DNA from: Motiliproteus sediminis
Lineage (GTDB): Bacteria; Pseudomonadota; Gammaproteobacteria; Pseudomonadales; Balneatricaceae
Reading direction: 5' to 3'
Assembly: GCF_017912535.1 (NCBI RefSeq)
Contig: NZ_JAERQK010000003.1
Coordinates: 124,001 to 188,000, forward strand
DNA length: 64,000 nucleotides
Shown: positions 33,580 to 42,306 of the stretch, piece after piece
Layout: the number at the start of each line of letters is the position of its first letter
How positions within the stretch are numbered: position 1 is the stretch's first letter
Notes under the pieces: model-generated
The model's database searches: none
Seen by the model: the letters and a program-made list of their open reading frames with translations, nothing else
Told to the model about the DNA's origin: nothing
Made by a program: the position numbers and the translations under genes

Positions 33580-35382
33580 ATGTCTGATCACGCCCTCGCT
33601 TGTCTGCGCAATACCTTCGGTTACGACCAGTTTCGCCCGCCTCAGGATCAGGTGGTGGCGACCTTGCTGGCCGGCCAGGATGCGCTGGTGCTGATGCCCA
33701 CCGGGGGTGGCAAGTCACTCTGCTATCAACTACCGGCGCTGCTGCGGCCCGGCACCGGGGTGGTGGTGTCACCGCTGATCGCGCTGATGCAGGATCAGGT
33801 ACAGGCGCTGCTGCAGTTGGGGATCAAGGCGGCGTTCCTGAATTCGACTCTGGATATGGAAGCGATCCGGCAGGTGGAGGACCAGCTGCGTAATGGTGAG
33901 CTGGATCTGCTGTATATTGCCCCGGAACGGCTGCTGCAGCCACGCACGCTGGGGCTGCTCGATAGCTGTCGGATCGCCCTGTTCGCCATCGATGAGGCGC
34001 ACTGCGTATCCCAGTGGGGGCACGACTTTCGTCCCGAGTATCTGCGCCTCTCAGTATTGCATGAACGCTACCCGCAGATTCCCCGCATCGCGCTGACCGC
34101 CACTGCCGACCGGCGCACCCAGCAGGAGATTATCCAGCGCCTGGCGCTGGAGCAGGCGGCGGTGTTCTCCCGCGGTTTCGATCGGCCCAATATTCGCTAC
34201 CGTATCGCCCAGAAGCAGAATGCTCGGCAGCAGCTGAAGCGCTTTCTGGACGCGGAGCATCGTCATGATGCCGGGATTGTTTACTGTCTGTCGCGGCGCA
34301 AGGTGGAGGAGACCGCCGAGTGGCTCAACCGCGAGGGTTTCAACGCGCTGCCCTATCATGCCGGCCTGCCGGCGGAGGAGCGGGCTGCCAACCAGCACCG
34401 TTTTCTGGCCGAAGAGGGGTTGATCGTGGTGGCTACCATCGCCTTCGGTATGGGGATCGACAAACCGAATGTTCGCTTTGTTGCCCACCTGGATCTGCCC
34501 AAATCGATCGAGGCTTACTATCAGGAGACCGGCCGCGCCGGGCGGGACGGCGAACCCGCCGATGCCTGGATGGTGTATGGGCTGCAGGACGTGATCTTCC
34601 TGCGCCAGATGCTGGAAGGGGGCGAGGCGCCAGAATTGCAAAAGCAGATCGAACGCCAGCGGCTGGAATCGATGCTGGGGCTGTGCGAGGTCACCAGCTG
34701 CCGCCGTCAGGCACTGCTGAGCTACTTTGGCGAAAACCAACACCCGCCCTGCGGCAACTGTGATACCTGCCTGGATCCGGTGGAGACCTGGGATGGCACC
34801 GAGGCTGCGCGCAAGGGGCTGTCGGCGATCTACCGTACCGGTCAGCGTTTTGGCGTCGCTCATGTGATCGACGTGCTGCAGGGTAAGCCCACCGACAAGG
34901 TGAAGTCCAACCAGCACGACCGGCTGACCACCTTCGGCATCGGCAAAGATCTGGCGGTGGACGAGTGGCGTTCGCTGTTTCGCCAGCTGGTGGCGCGCGG
35001 GCTGCTGGGGGTCGAACTGGACGGCTATGGCGCGCTGCGGTTGACCGATGCCTGCCGCCCCCTGCTGCGCGGTGAGGCATCGATCCTGCTGCGCAAAGAC
35101 AAGCGTGAAGCCGGCAAGCGCGGGGTGCGGGTGGCGACCCATCAGCGTTTCAGCGGCGAGGATCGTGACCTGTTCGAAGCGCTGCGCAACCTGCGCCGTG
35201 ATCTGGCCGATCTGCAGGACGTACCGCCCTACGTGATCTTCCACGACGCGACTCTCAGCGAAATGGTGGAGCAGCGGCCCGATTCGCTCTACGCCTTGGG
35301 CCGGCTGACCGGGGTCGGCAAGCGTAAGCTGGAGCGCTACGGTGACGAGTTCCTTGACGTATTGTTGTCGTTTCAGAGCTGA
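33580..35382 (+). CDS. recQ: ATP-dependent DNA helicase RecQ
   Basis: A full-length RecQ of 600 residues, a 3'-to-5' helicase in recombination and repair. Walker A is [17 protein letters not shown], the DExH box [18 protein letters not shown], and motif [13 protein letters not shown]. The zinc cysteines are in CEVTSCRR and CGNCDTC, followed by the winged helix. The C-terminal HRDC domain covers the last 80 residues ([32 protein letters not shown]). No neighbour shares its strand closely, so it seems monocistronic. Confidence 0.97.
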   Translation: MSDHALACLRNTFGYDQFRPPQDQVVATLLAGQDALVLMPTGGGKSLCYQLPALLRPGTGVVVSPLIALMQDQVQALLQLGIKAAFLNSTLDMEAIRQVEDQLRNGELDLLYIAPERLLQPRTLGLLDSCRIALFAIDEAHCVSQWGHDFRPEYLRLSVLHERYPQIPRIALTATADRRTQQEIIQRLALEQAAVFSRGFDRPNIRYRIAQKQNARQQLKRFLDAEHRHDAGIVYCLSRRKVEETAEWLNREGFNALPYHAGLPAEERAANQHRFLAEEGLIVVATIAFGMGIDKPNVRFVAHLDLPKSIEAYYQETGRAGRDGEPADAWMVYGLQDVIFLRQMLEGGEAPELQKQIERQRLESMLGLCEVTSCRRQALLSYFGENQHPPCGNCDTCLDPVETWDGTEAARKGLSAIYRTGQRFGVAHVIDVLQGKPTDKVKSNQHDRLTTFGIGKDLAVDEWRSLFRQLVARGLLGVELDGYGALRLTDACRPLLRGEASILLRKDKREAGKRGVRVATHQRFSGEDRDLFEALRNLRRDLADLQDVPPYVIFHDATLSEMVEQRPDSLYALGRLTGVGKRKLERYGDEFLDVLLSFQS

Positions 35383-35435
35383 TTATTGACTGCAGCATCG
35401 GACGGCGGTTATGGGCCGGAGCTGAGATACTTATC

Positions 35436-35669
35436 ATGAATTGGATTTTCGCTGTCTCTAACAACCTCGTTGGGATCATAGCGGTTGTTGTTTTTTTGAA
35501 TAATGGGTTCGGCGCTTCGCTGTTAATCGTCGCGGGTGGTTTGATCTTATTCAAAGGTCGGCTTTTTAACGATATCGGTTGGCTTCACGGGCTCCCGGCA
35601 AAGATCTTTGGCTCAGCGTGGTTGCTTGTTGGTGTATCCCTGCTGGTAGTCCATCTCTTACTGGGCTGA
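35436..35669 (+). CDS. Small AT-richer membrane protein, 77 residues
   Basis: Two to three hydrophobic helices (LVGIIAVVVFLNNGF, ASLLIVAGGLILFKG, IFGSAWLLVGVSLLVV) make a small inner-membrane protein. Base composition is clearly poorer in GC than both neighbours. The ribosome site is weak (GAGAT). I do not recognise a family. The gene may be real and acquired; the hydrophobic coding pattern and sensible start argue for it. Confidence 0.5.
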   Translation: MNWIFAVSNNLVGIIAVVVFLNNGFGASLLIVAGGLILFKGRLFNDIGWLHGLPAKIFGSAWLLVGVSLLVVHLLLG

Positions 35670-35709
35670 AAGTGAGAAAACGATTTTTAAACAGGCATGG
35701 CAGCGATCA

Positions 35710-36135
35710 GTGAGTACCGAACTCTGGTCCCTGTTTGCCAGTGGCTTTATCGCTTCGACCCTGCTGCCCGGTGGCTCCGAGCTGGTGCTGATCTACCTGA
35801 TCCAGAGTGGCGACTACCCCCTGTGGCTGCCGTTGGCCGTGGCCACCGCCGGCAATGCCCTCGGCGGCCTGGTGACCTGGGGGATGGGCTGGTGGGTGGC
35901 GCGGCGCTGGCCGTTGCGCGATCTTAGTCCTCGCCAGCAGCGGGCTCGCGTCTGGATGCAGCGTCACGGCTACCCCGTACTGTTGCTCTCCTGGCTGCCG
36001 CTGGTAGGTGATCCGCTCTGTTTTATCAGCGGTTGGCTCAAGATGCGGCTACTGCCGGCAGCGCTGCTGATTCTGGCGGGCAAAGCGGGGCGTTACGCGC
36101 TGCTGGTGGCGGGGGTGCAAGGTGTCGTGGGCTGA
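35710..36135 (+). CDS. YqaA-like DedA/VTT-type membrane protein
   Basis: 141 residues resembling YqaA of E. coli, a small relative of the DedA family: ASGFIASTLLPGGSELVL, VATAGNALGGLVTWGMGWW and LLSWLPLVGDPLCFISGWLKM. DedA-type proteins flip or scramble lipids, but YqaA itself is uncharacterised. The start is a GTG at 35710. Four hydrophobic segments are predicted. The following ttcA starts 90 bases on. Confidence 0.8.
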   Translation: MSTELWSLFASGFIASTLLPGGSELVLIYLIQSGDYPLWLPLAVATAGNALGGLVTWGMGWWVARRWPLRDLSPRQQRARVWMQRHGYPVLLLSWLPLVGDPLCFISGWLKMRLLPAALLILAGKAGRYALLVAGVQGVVG

Positions 36136-36224
36136 TCAAAAAACGCGCAGCCGGTGCTGGTTTCCTAGCTGGATTGCCAGTAAAATCCCCGCCCCTGTTT
36201 TAACCATCCAGCAATAGGCTTCTC

Positions 36225-37151
36225 ATGGATATCTTTGACCCGGCAAGCGCCGAATCGACTTGTGACTCGGTCGCTGATCAGCCCGCCGTTGACGCCAAGG
36301 CCGCGCCGGATGCTGCGGCCAAAAAACGCACGGCCCAAGTGAACAAGTTGCAGAAACGGCTGCGGCGCGAGGTGGGGCGGGCGATCGAGGATTTCGGCAT
36401 GATCGAAGCCGGTGACAAGGTGATGGCCTGTCTTTCCGGCGGAAAAGACTCTTACGCCATGCTCGATATTCTGCTCAACCTGCAGAAAAGCGCGCCGATC
36501 GATTTCGAGGTGGTGGCGGTCAATCTGGACCAGAAGCAGCCGGGCTTTCCCGAGCACGTATTACCCGAATACCTGAGCCGCATCGGGGTGCCTTTCCACA
36601 TCGTCGAACGCGATACCTATTCGGTGGTAAAAGAGGTGATCCCGGAGGGCAAGACCACCTGTGGGCTCTGTTCACGGATGCGTCGCGGTACTCTCTATCG
36701 TTTTGCCCAGGAGATCGGTGCCACCAAGATCGCGTTGGGACACCATCGTGACGATATTCTTGAAACCTTCTTTCTCAACATGTTCTACGGGGGCAAGCTG
36801 AAAACCATGCCGCCCAAGCTCAGGAGCGACGACGGCAATAATATCGTTATCCGCCCTATGGCTTACTGTCGTGAGAAAGATATTGAGCGTTACGCCGAGT
36901 TGCGAGATTTCCCCATCATTCCCTGCAACCTGTGCGGGTCGCAGGAAAACCTGCAGCGTCAGGTGATCAAGGAGATGCTGCAGAGCTGGGACAAGCAGCA
37001 CCCGGGGCGGATTGAAGTGATGTTCCGCAGCCTGCGCAACGTGGTGCCTTCCCATCTAGCGGATACGCAGTTGTTTGACTTCAAAGGGCTGGAGCTTGGA
37101 CGAGGCGGCGACAATCAGGAGCCGCAACTGCTGGACGTGCTGGCCCTGTAA
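36225..37151 (+). CDS. ttcA: tRNA 2-thiocytidine(32) synthetase TtcA
   Basis: 308 residues. It thiolates cytidine 32 in certain tRNAs using ATP and an Fe-S cluster. The PP-loop is SGGKDSY at 71-77, and the two cysteines of [10 protein letters not shown], with CNLCGSQ further on, bind the cluster. The [22 protein letters not shown] region is also diagnostic. The N-terminal 35 residues (low-complexity, Ala-rich) are longer than in E. coli. The ATG follows a short AT-rich leader. Confidence 0.95.
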   Translation: MDIFDPASAESTCDSVADQPAVDAKAAPDAAAKKRTAQVNKLQKRLRREVGRAIEDFGMIEAGDKVMACLSGGKDSYAMLDILLNLQKSAPIDFEVVAVNLDQKQPGFPEHVLPEYLSRIGVPFHIVERDTYSVVKEVIPEGKTTCGLCSRMRRGTLYRFAQEIGATKIALGHHRDDILETFFLNMFYGGKLKTMPPKLRSDDGNNIVIRPMAYCREKDIERYAELRDFPIIPCNLCGSQENLQRQVIKEMLQSWDKQHPGRIEVMFRSLRNVVPSHLADTQLFDFKGLELGRGGDNQEPQLLDVLAL

Positions 37152-37175
37152 TCTCGGCTCATGGCGGGTAGAATA

Positions 37176-37206
37176 ACGGGCAGCTTCAGGCTGCCCGTGT
37201 TGATTG
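37176..37206 (+). terminator. Probable terminator of ttcA
   Basis: ACGGGCAGC-TTCAG-GCTGCCCGT forms a 9-bp stem, then a weak T-rich tail (GTTGATTGT), 25 bases after the ttcA stop. Confidence 0.6.
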
Positions 37207-37246
37207 TGGCAGCCATAACCGATTCGCAGCGAAGGATATTCTGTTG

Positions 37247-37921
37247 ATGAAACGCGCCCTGACTCTTGCCGCCACACTGTTGTTGAGCGCCTGCCAGCAT
37301 CAGCTTCAACCACAGCCTGCAGCCCCCTCGGCGGCAGTGGCTGCGGCCGAAACCAGCGCGCGCGTGGAACAACAGCTGCAGTCCCAGCAGCAGGCTATCG
37401 CCAGTGTCGAGAACCGTCTGACACTGTTGCAGGAGCAGACGATCAAATCCAACCAGAATCTTGCTCAGCTGCAGCAGCGTGCCCAGCAGCAGTTGGTGGC
37501 GCTGCAGCAGCTGCAGATGTTGCTGGCCGCGCAACCGCAGGAGTCGCAACAGGACAACGGTGCGCTGGAGCAGTTGGCGATGATGGTGGACCGATTGGAG
37601 CAGATGTCCGCGTCGGCTGCCGCCAGCACCGAACCGCCCCGGCAGGATCCGGCAGGGCCGCAGTACCGGTTGGCATCCACCTACACCGACCAGGGAGTGT
37701 GGGTGATTTTCAAGTATGACGAGGTCACCGGTTTGACCTGGAGTGCGGTGGATGGGCGCTGGAATGAAGTGGAAGAGAGCGACATGCTGCCGGTGTCGCG
37801 TTACCAGGTGGTGCTGCGCCCGGCGAGTAAAGATGTTAAAGGCTATGTGGCGGCGCGGATCGACCAGCAGAGCGGCCGCACCTGGTGGCTCAATGGCAAT
37901 CGCTGGGAAGCGTTTCAGTGA
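37247..37921 (+). CDS. Coiled-coil lipoprotein of unknown function
   Basis: From the ATG at 37247 (AAGGA upstream) a lipoprotein signal ends in LLLSAC. Then come about 100 residues of Gln-rich coiled coil (LQSQQQAIASVENRLTLLQ and similar), and a C-terminal small domain with WSAVDGRWNEVEESDML and TWWLNGNRWEAF, Trp motifs like those in short cell-surface domains. It is probably anchored in the outer membrane. Its stop overlaps the epmC GTG start, so they are translationally coupled. Confidence 0.7.
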   Translation: MKRALTLAATLLLSACQHQLQPQPAAPSAAVAAAETSARVEQQLQSQQQAIASVENRLTLLQEQTIKSNQNLAQLQQRAQQQLVALQQLQMLLAAQPQESQQDNGALEQLAMMVDRLEQMSASAAASTEPPRQDPAGPQYRLASTYTDQGVWVIFKYDEVTGLTWSAVDGRWNEVEESDMLPVSRYQVVLRPASKDVKGYVAARIDQQSGRTWWLNGNRWEAFQ

Positions 37922-38472
37922 TTTTGGCGCAGCCCTCACAGGCGCACTGTTGTGACCCACTGATTGAGCTGTTCAACGATCTTTTTGCCACCACGGAAAA
38001 CACCCAGTTGGTACGCGGTGCTGACGAACCCTTGTATCTACCCGCTACGGAGCAACACCCCCGGCACCGGATAATCTTCGCGCACGGCTATTTTGCCAGC
38101 GCACTGCACGAGATAGCCCACTGGCTGGTGGCGGGTCCGGAGCGTCGTCTGCAGCAGGATTTCGGTTACTGGTATCGCCCTGACGGGCGCAGTGCTGCGG
38201 AGCAGGCGGAATTCGAGCAGGTGGAGGTCAAGCCTCAGGCGCTGGAGTGGATTCTGGCGCGGGCCTGCGGCTTCCGTTTTCGCACCAGTAGCGACAACCT
38301 CAGTGGCGAAGGAGGCGATCCGGAGGGGTTTCGCCGTGCGGTGCTGGCACAGGTCCGGCGCTATCTGCAGCAGGGTCTGAACCCGCGCGCCGACAGGCTG
38401 GTGCGGGCACTAGCCGGCCGCTATCACCAGCCTCTGCCTGTGGCAGCGGATTTTCATCTGGCCGACCTCTAA
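37918..38472 (+). CDS. epmC: Elongation factor P hydroxylase EpmC
   Basis: 184 residues from the GTG that overlaps the upstream stop (GTGA); E. coli EpmC has 182. It hydroxylates the beta-lysyl-lysine of translation factor EF-P. The iron-binding motif HEIAHW lies in HGYFASALHEIAHWLVAG, followed by FGYWYRPDGRSAAEQAEFEQVEVKPQALEW, typical for this family. efp, epmA and epmB are not in the window. The stop overlaps the opposite-strand SCO gene by 4 bases. Confidence 0.9.
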   Translation: MILAQPSQAHCCDPLIELFNDLFATTENTQLVRGADEPLYLPATEQHPRHRIIFAHGYFASALHEIAHWLVAGPERRLQQDFGYWYRPDGRSAAEQAEFEQVEVKPQALEWILARACGFRFRTSSDNLSGEGGDPEGFRRAVLAQVRRYLQQGLNPRADRLVRALAGRYHQPLPVAADFHLADL

Positions 38473-39104
38473 CCCTTTTCAGGGCTGGATCGGGGCAGCA
38501 GTTCACGCAGCGCCGTAGCGAGCAGAGCCGGCGGTGCGTTGTGATCCATCAGCGCGCGCATCTGACCCGTGGCGTCCAGCAGGTAAATGCGCGCAGTATG
38601 ATCGACGGCGTAACCGAGGGCCGAGTTCTGGAGCTCTACTTTGAGGAAAAAGGCGCCATAACTGAGGGCGATTCTGCTGAGGGCGTCCAGGTCGCCGGTC
38701 AGGCCGATGATCTTGGGATGAAAGTAGGGTGCGTACTGCGCCAGGCGCTCCGGGGTGTCGCGCTCCGGATCGACCGATATAAACAGCGGTTGCACCTGCT
38801 CGAGCTCAGCGGGAGTAAGTTGATCCAGAGCAGCCGCCACGTTGGCCAGCCCGGTGGGGCAGACGTCGGGGCAGCTGCTGTAACCAAACATCAACACCAC
38901 CACTTGCCCCTGAAGGTCATGCAGTGCAAGCGGGCCGGTGGGCGACTGCAGGGTGAAGTCGCCGCCGAAGCCGTTGCTCCCGGGGGCGGTGTCAGGGGTG
39001 TCTGACGTGCCGGAAGCGCCAAAGTATAGCCCCGCACTCAAGGCCGCCAGCAGTAGTGTGAGAACCAGCGCGAAGCGTTCCAGTCGGTTAAGTCGGATCG
39101 TCAT
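38469..39104 (-). CDS. SCO1/SenC family copper-binding protein
   Basis: 211 residues: one N-terminal membrane helix (FALVLTLLLAALSAGLYFG), then a thioredoxin-fold periplasmic domain with the copper motif CPDVCPTGLA and the third ligand His in DHTARIYLLD. SCO proteins deliver copper to cytochrome c oxidase CuA or act as thiol redox proteins. It is the last of three overlapping genes (pheA, unknown, SCO) on the minus strand. No oxidase genes lie here. Confidence 0.92.
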   Translation of the reverse strand: MTIRLNRLERFALVLTLLLAALSAGLYFGASGTSDTPDTAPGSNGFGGDFTLQSPTGPLALHDLQGQVVVLMFGYSSCPDVCPTGLANVAAALDQLTPAELEQVQPLFISVDPERDTPERLAQYAPYFHPKIIGLTGDLDALSRIALSYGAFFLKVELQNSALGYAVDHTARIYLLDATGQMRALMDHNAPPALLATALRELLPRSSPEKG

Positions 39105-39106
39105 GA

Positions 39107-39574
39107 TTATTTAGCCCAAAAAGTAAAAGTAGCCACCTGTTGGGTGGAGCCGGTACCCAGCACCACCCGTGCATTCCACTGCATCCGTCCGCTGGTGCAG
39201 GCCGGCAGCTGCACTTCACCACGATAGCGCCCACTGGCGTCGCGATGCAGTGGATACCGGTTTACCCCCATGAACATTTCGGCCCCCTGCAGGTCGAGAA
39301 CCACGCTGTCGGCAGATAGTCCGCTCAGCTCCGCCGTGGCGATAAAACGCTGGTGGGAGGCTGGCGCCCGGTCAAAGTGCAGCCGGACCTGTTGCCGACC
39401 GGAGCCCGCCTGACAGCCTTGGGTGAGATCGCAGTCGGCGGCCGCACTCAGGGTTGCCGCTCGGCCTTCGATCCAGCGATAGCCCAGCTGCGCTGCGAGC
39501 AGCACCAACAGCGCGCAAACGCCGAGAATGATCCACTGGCGGTTGCCGCCATGACTGTCGACCCGGCTGCTCAT
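39107..39574 (-). CDS. Membrane-anchored hypothetical protein between pheA and SCO
   Basis: 155 residues with one N-terminal helix (WIILGVCALLVLLAAQLGY) and a periplasmic beta-rich domain with two possible disulfide pairs (CDLTQGCQAG; CTSGRMQW). The domain (VRLHFDRAPASHQRF, RWNARVVLG-like strands) recalls the periplasmic part of FixH-type cytochrome oxidase assembly proteins, though the match is weak. Its position against a SCO gene supports a role in oxidase or copper biology. It overlaps the pheA end by 4 bases and ends 2 bases before SCO starts. Confidence 0.6.
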   Translation of the reverse strand: MSSRVDSHGGNRQWIILGVCALLVLLAAQLGYRWIEGRAATLSAAADCDLTQGCQAGSGRQQVRLHFDRAPASHQRFIATAELSGLSADSVVLDLQGAEMFMGVNRYPLHRDASGRYRGEVQLPACTSGRMQWNARVVLGTGSTQQVATFTFWAK

Positions 39575-40428
39575 TCGATCATTTCGTGGTCGTGGCGGAA
39601 GGGGTGGGCTTCGTAGGTACCGAGGTTACGGATATCGACGCCAAAAAAGTCCAGTTCCTGCAGCGCCAGCTGCATGGAGCGCTGGTCAGGGTGGGCGGCG
39701 ACATCGAGATGAAAGGTGCTTTCCCGCAGGGTGCCGCCGGCCATATAACTTTCCAGTTTGACCAGGTTGACGTTGTTGGTGGCGAAGCCGCCCAGCGCTT
39801 TGTAGAGCGCGGCGGGGATGTTGCGCACTTTGAACATCATTGAGGTGATGTAGTCTTTACCCGGTTGGTAGGCTGGCATGTGGCTGGTGGCAGAGAGGAT
39901 CAGAAAACGGGTAGTGTTGCCGACCACGTCCTGCACGTTTTGCTGCAGAATCTCCAGGCCGTAGAGCTCTGCGGCTAGGCTGGAGGCGATGGCGCAGTGG
40001 CTGGGGTCGCCGCGTTCACTGACCTCCAGCGCGGCACCCGCGGTGTCGAGCTTGGCTACGGGTTCAAGATTCAGTGTGCGGATGCGATCATGGCACTGTG
40101 CCAGCGCCTGTGGGTGAGAGCCGACGGTGCGCAGCTGCTCCAGCCGGGTGCCGGGCACCCCCACCAGGCAATGATTGACCGGCTCGAAATGTTCGCCAAC
40201 GATGTGCAGCTTGGTTTTTGGCATCTGGCGGTAGATCTCTTCCACCCGTCCTGCCGTTGAGTTCTCCAGCGGAATCATCGCCAGCTTGGCCTTACCCTGT
40301 TCTACCTCCATCATGGCGGCGACAAACGAGCTGCAGGCCCGGGCCGTCATCTCCGGATGTACGTGCCGGCAGGCAAGGTGAGAATAGGCCCCTTCGTGGC
40401 CCTGATAGGCGATGATGTCTTCTAACAT
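39571..40428 (-). CDS. pheA: Prephenate dehydratase (monofunctional PheA)
   Basis: 285 residues converting prephenate to phenylpyruvate, the last dedicated step before phenylalanine. The catalytic part runs from IAYQGHEGAYSHLACRHV, through MIPLENSTAGRVEEIYR to NTTRFLIL, and the C-terminal ACT domain holds KLESYMAGGTLRESTFHLDV for feedback control. There is no chorismate mutase domain as in E. coli PheA. The ATG at 40428 is preferred over a TTG at 40455. It heads a unit with two membrane proteins of apparently unrelated role. Confidence 0.9.
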   Translation of the reverse strand: MLEDIIAYQGHEGAYSHLACRHVHPEMTARACSSFVAAMMEVEQGKAKLAMIPLENSTAGRVEEIYRQMPKTKLHIVGEHFEPVNHCLVGVPGTRLEQLRTVGSHPQALAQCHDRIRTLNLEPVAKLDTAGAALEVSERGDPSHCAIASSLAAELYGLEILQQNVQDVVGNTTRFLILSATSHMPAYQPGKDYITSMMFKVRNIPAALYKALGGFATNNVNLVKLESYMAGGTLRESTFHLDVAAHPDQRSMQLALQELDFFGVDIRNLGTYEAHPFRHDHEMIE

Positions 40429-40566
40429 GAACGGTGCTCGACTCGACAAAACCAAAGAGCGCTATGTTAGCCGGTTTGTGCCGCGGGCGCAGCATCGTCA
40501 GTAGCAATCGCAGCCTGGCTTGGGTAGGGTATGGCGGTACTGCCAGATCGATAATTGTTTACGCTT

Positions 40567-41226
40567 ATGACCCCCGCGCGCATTGCCAAGTTCAAGCAGG
40601 TGCTGGACCACCGTCAGCCCGACCTTACTCTGATTGCCGATCAAGTGAATAAACCGCAGAACCTGTCCGCTTTGATTCGCACCGCCGATGCGGTTGGCAT
40701 CCACCGGGTTCATGCGGTGGTGCCGCGTGAAGGTTACCGTGATTACCGGGGTACCGCGCGTGGCAGCGGCCAGTGGGTGGAGGTGGTTTCCCACCCCGAT
40801 AACCACAGCGCGCTGGATGCCGTGGGGGCACAGGGGATGCAGCTGGTAGTGGCTCACTGGTCGGAGCGGGCGGTGGATTATCGCCAGATTGACTATACCC
40901 GACCAACGGCACTGCTGATGGGGGCCGAGATGCAAGGCGTGAGCGAGCAGGCCGCCCGACGGGCTGATCACCACGTGCTTGTGCCGATGATGGGGATGGT
41001 CGGCTCCCTGAATGTGTCGGTGGCGGCCGGCATTATACTGGCCGAAGCGCGACAGCAGCGGGCTGATGCGGGTTTGTACGACCATTGCCGACTGGACGCC
41101 GCTGAATACCGGCGTACGCTGTTTCGCTGGATTCACCCGCAGTTGGCAGACTATTGTGTGCGTAAGGGGATCGATTTTCCGCCTTTGGACGATGCGGGTG
41201 AGCTGGTGGAGCCTTTTGTCGGCTGA
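40567..41226 (+). CDS. trmH: tRNA (guanosine-18-2'-O)-methyltransferase TrmH
   Basis: 219 residues of the SPOUT class. It aligns with E. coli TrmH: MTPARIAKFKQVLDHRQPDL, VNKPQNLSALIRTADAVGIH, and the knot region LMGAEMQGVSEQAARRADHH followed by PMMGMVGSLNVSVAAGIIL. It methylates G18 in the tRNA D loop. The ATG at 40567 is the start matching the family; a TTG at 40555 is unlikely. It is divergent from pheA. Confidence 0.93.
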   Translation: MTPARIAKFKQVLDHRQPDLTLIADQVNKPQNLSALIRTADAVGIHRVHAVVPREGYRDYRGTARGSGQWVEVVSHPDNHSALDAVGAQGMQLVVAHWSERAVDYRQIDYTRPTALLMGAEMQGVSEQAARRADHHVLVPMMGMVGSLNVSVAAGIILAEARQQRADAGLYDHCRLDAAEYRRTLFRWIHPQLADYCVRKGIDFPPLDDAGELVEPFVG

Positions 41227-41328
41227 GGGCCGTGGCCAGCGCCGGTGGCAAATGCGCGAGTCACTTTTGCTGTCTTGCGCGGTTGAACGAAGGTTTCTCA
41301 GGCTTGATGATATGGGTCAATGCGTGCC

Positions 41329-41344
41329 TCATACGCACGTATGA
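41329..41344. promoter_or_regulatory. 16-base palindrome upstream of the cupredoxin gene
   Basis: TCATACG-CA-CGTATGA is a perfect dyad with 7-base arms lying 36 bases before the ATG at 41380. It looks like a dimeric repressor or activator operator. The half-site GTATGA recurs near 26891. Confidence 0.45.
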
Positions 41345-41379
41345 CAATAGCCGCAAATTTGTGAGGGGTTTTGCTTGGT

Positions 41380-41856
41380 ATGGGCGTTAAAGCGGGTTTG
41401 ACTGGACTGGTGTTAGGGCTGAATCTGGCGGTTACCGGCCCGGTTTATGCCGAAGCGGGGCATGATGATCCGACGATCACCTGGATGCCAGCCAATATCG
41501 ACTGGAAAAAGGCGGAAACCATCTCGATCTTGCTGGAAGACAACCTCTTTACGCCGGACGATGTTGTGCTTACTGCGGGTAAGCCCTACAAGCTGGTCCT
41601 GACGAACGTCAGTGACCGGCATGAACATGATCTGGTGGATCTGGCGTTTTTTCATTCGGTGGTGTTTCAGAAGCTGATCATAGGCGGTGTGGAGATCGAT
41701 ACCCCCCATGCCCACAGCTTGCTGCTGGAGCCCAACACCAGTGCTAACCTCTATTTGGTGCCGGTCAAAACCGGTGAATATGAGGTGTATTGCAGCGTCG
41801 AAGGGCACCGGGACGACGGCATGGAAGGTTTCTTCACCATCGAGGCGGCCGAGTAG
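41380..41856 (+). CDS. Periplasmic cupredoxin-like copper protein
   Basis: 158 residues with a signal peptide (LTGLVLGLNLAVTGPVYA) and a single cupredoxin domain. The type 1 copper motif is intact: Cys in YCSVEG, His four residues on, then Met in RDDGMEGFF (C-x4-H-x4-M), with an upstream His in DRHEHDLVDL. Such proteins carry electrons or copper in the periplasm. The start could also be a TTG at 41371, which sits closer to the GAGGGG ribosome site. A small lipoprotein gene follows 50 bases on, likely the same transcript. Confidence 0.85.
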   Translation: MGVKAGLTGLVLGLNLAVTGPVYAEAGHDDPTITWMPANIDWKKAETISILLEDNLFTPDDVVLTAGKPYKLVLTNVSDRHEHDLVDLAFFHSVVFQKLIIGGVEIDTPHAHSLLLEPNTSANLYLVPVKTGEYEVYCSVEGHRDDGMEGFFTIEAAE

Positions 41857-41906
41857 GTCGTCAGCCATTCATACTCCCCGCGTTAATTAAGGGACCAGGA
41901 CTGCAC

Positions 41907-42236
41907 ATGAACAGATTGGGATGGCCGGCGCTGCTGCTCGCGCTGGCTCTACAGGGATGCTCTTCGGAGCCTGAAGTCGCAGAAGTTGAAGAAAAAGCCG
42001 GTATGAGTGGTGCTAGTCGCGAAAAGGCGATGCATGCCCGCTGGGCAGGGCGCGATTACAAAGAGCTGATAGCTGAGCTGGGCAAACCGATCTACGAGAT
42101 GACCATTCCCCGGTATGGTTGGCCCAACTCCAGTGCGCTGCTTTACGGCCTTGATGAGGGGAGCGGCTGTATTGATGCCTTCCTGATCGTTAAAGGTGAC
42201 GATCGCACCTGGGTGGAGGATTATTACTGCCGTTAA
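41907..42236 (+). CDS. Small lipoprotein, 109 residues
   Basis: The ATG at 41907 opens a lipoprotein signal with lipobox LALQGC. The mature part is short: an acidic linker (EPEVAEVEEKAG), a helix (ASREKAMHARWAGRDYKELIAELG) and a beta hairpin region ending in VEDYYCR. The Cys pair in CIDAFL and YYC may form a disulfide. No family recognised. Following the cupredoxin gene closely, it may help in the same periplasmic process. Confidence 0.65.
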   Translation: MNRLGWPALLLALALQGCSSEPEVAEVEEKAGMSGASREKAMHARWAGRDYKELIAELGKPIYEMTIPRYGWPNSSALLYGLDEGSGCIDAFLIVKGDDRTWVEDYYCR

Positions 42237-42255
42237 ACGAAGCGGTGGTTTCGAA

Positions 42256-42285
42256 TAAAAAAGGCCCGCAGTGCGGGCCTTTTTT
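42256..42285. terminator. Bidirectional rho-independent terminator
   Basis: AAAAAAGGCCCGCA and TGCGGGCCTTTTTT pair almost end to end around a tiny loop. It ends the cupredoxin/lipoprotein transcript and, on the other strand, the deaD transcript. Confidence 0.92.
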
Positions 42286-42306
42286 GTGCGGCGAAGGTGA
42301 TCCGGA

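Noticed and set aside
34051-35244. Minus-strand ORF of 397 codons opposite recQ
   Set aside because: Antisense shadow without start signal or recognised domain.
41304-41320. FNR/ANR-like site TTGAT...GTCAA before the cupredoxin gene
   Set aside because: The half-sites are 7 bases apart instead of 4, and the second is not ATCAA.
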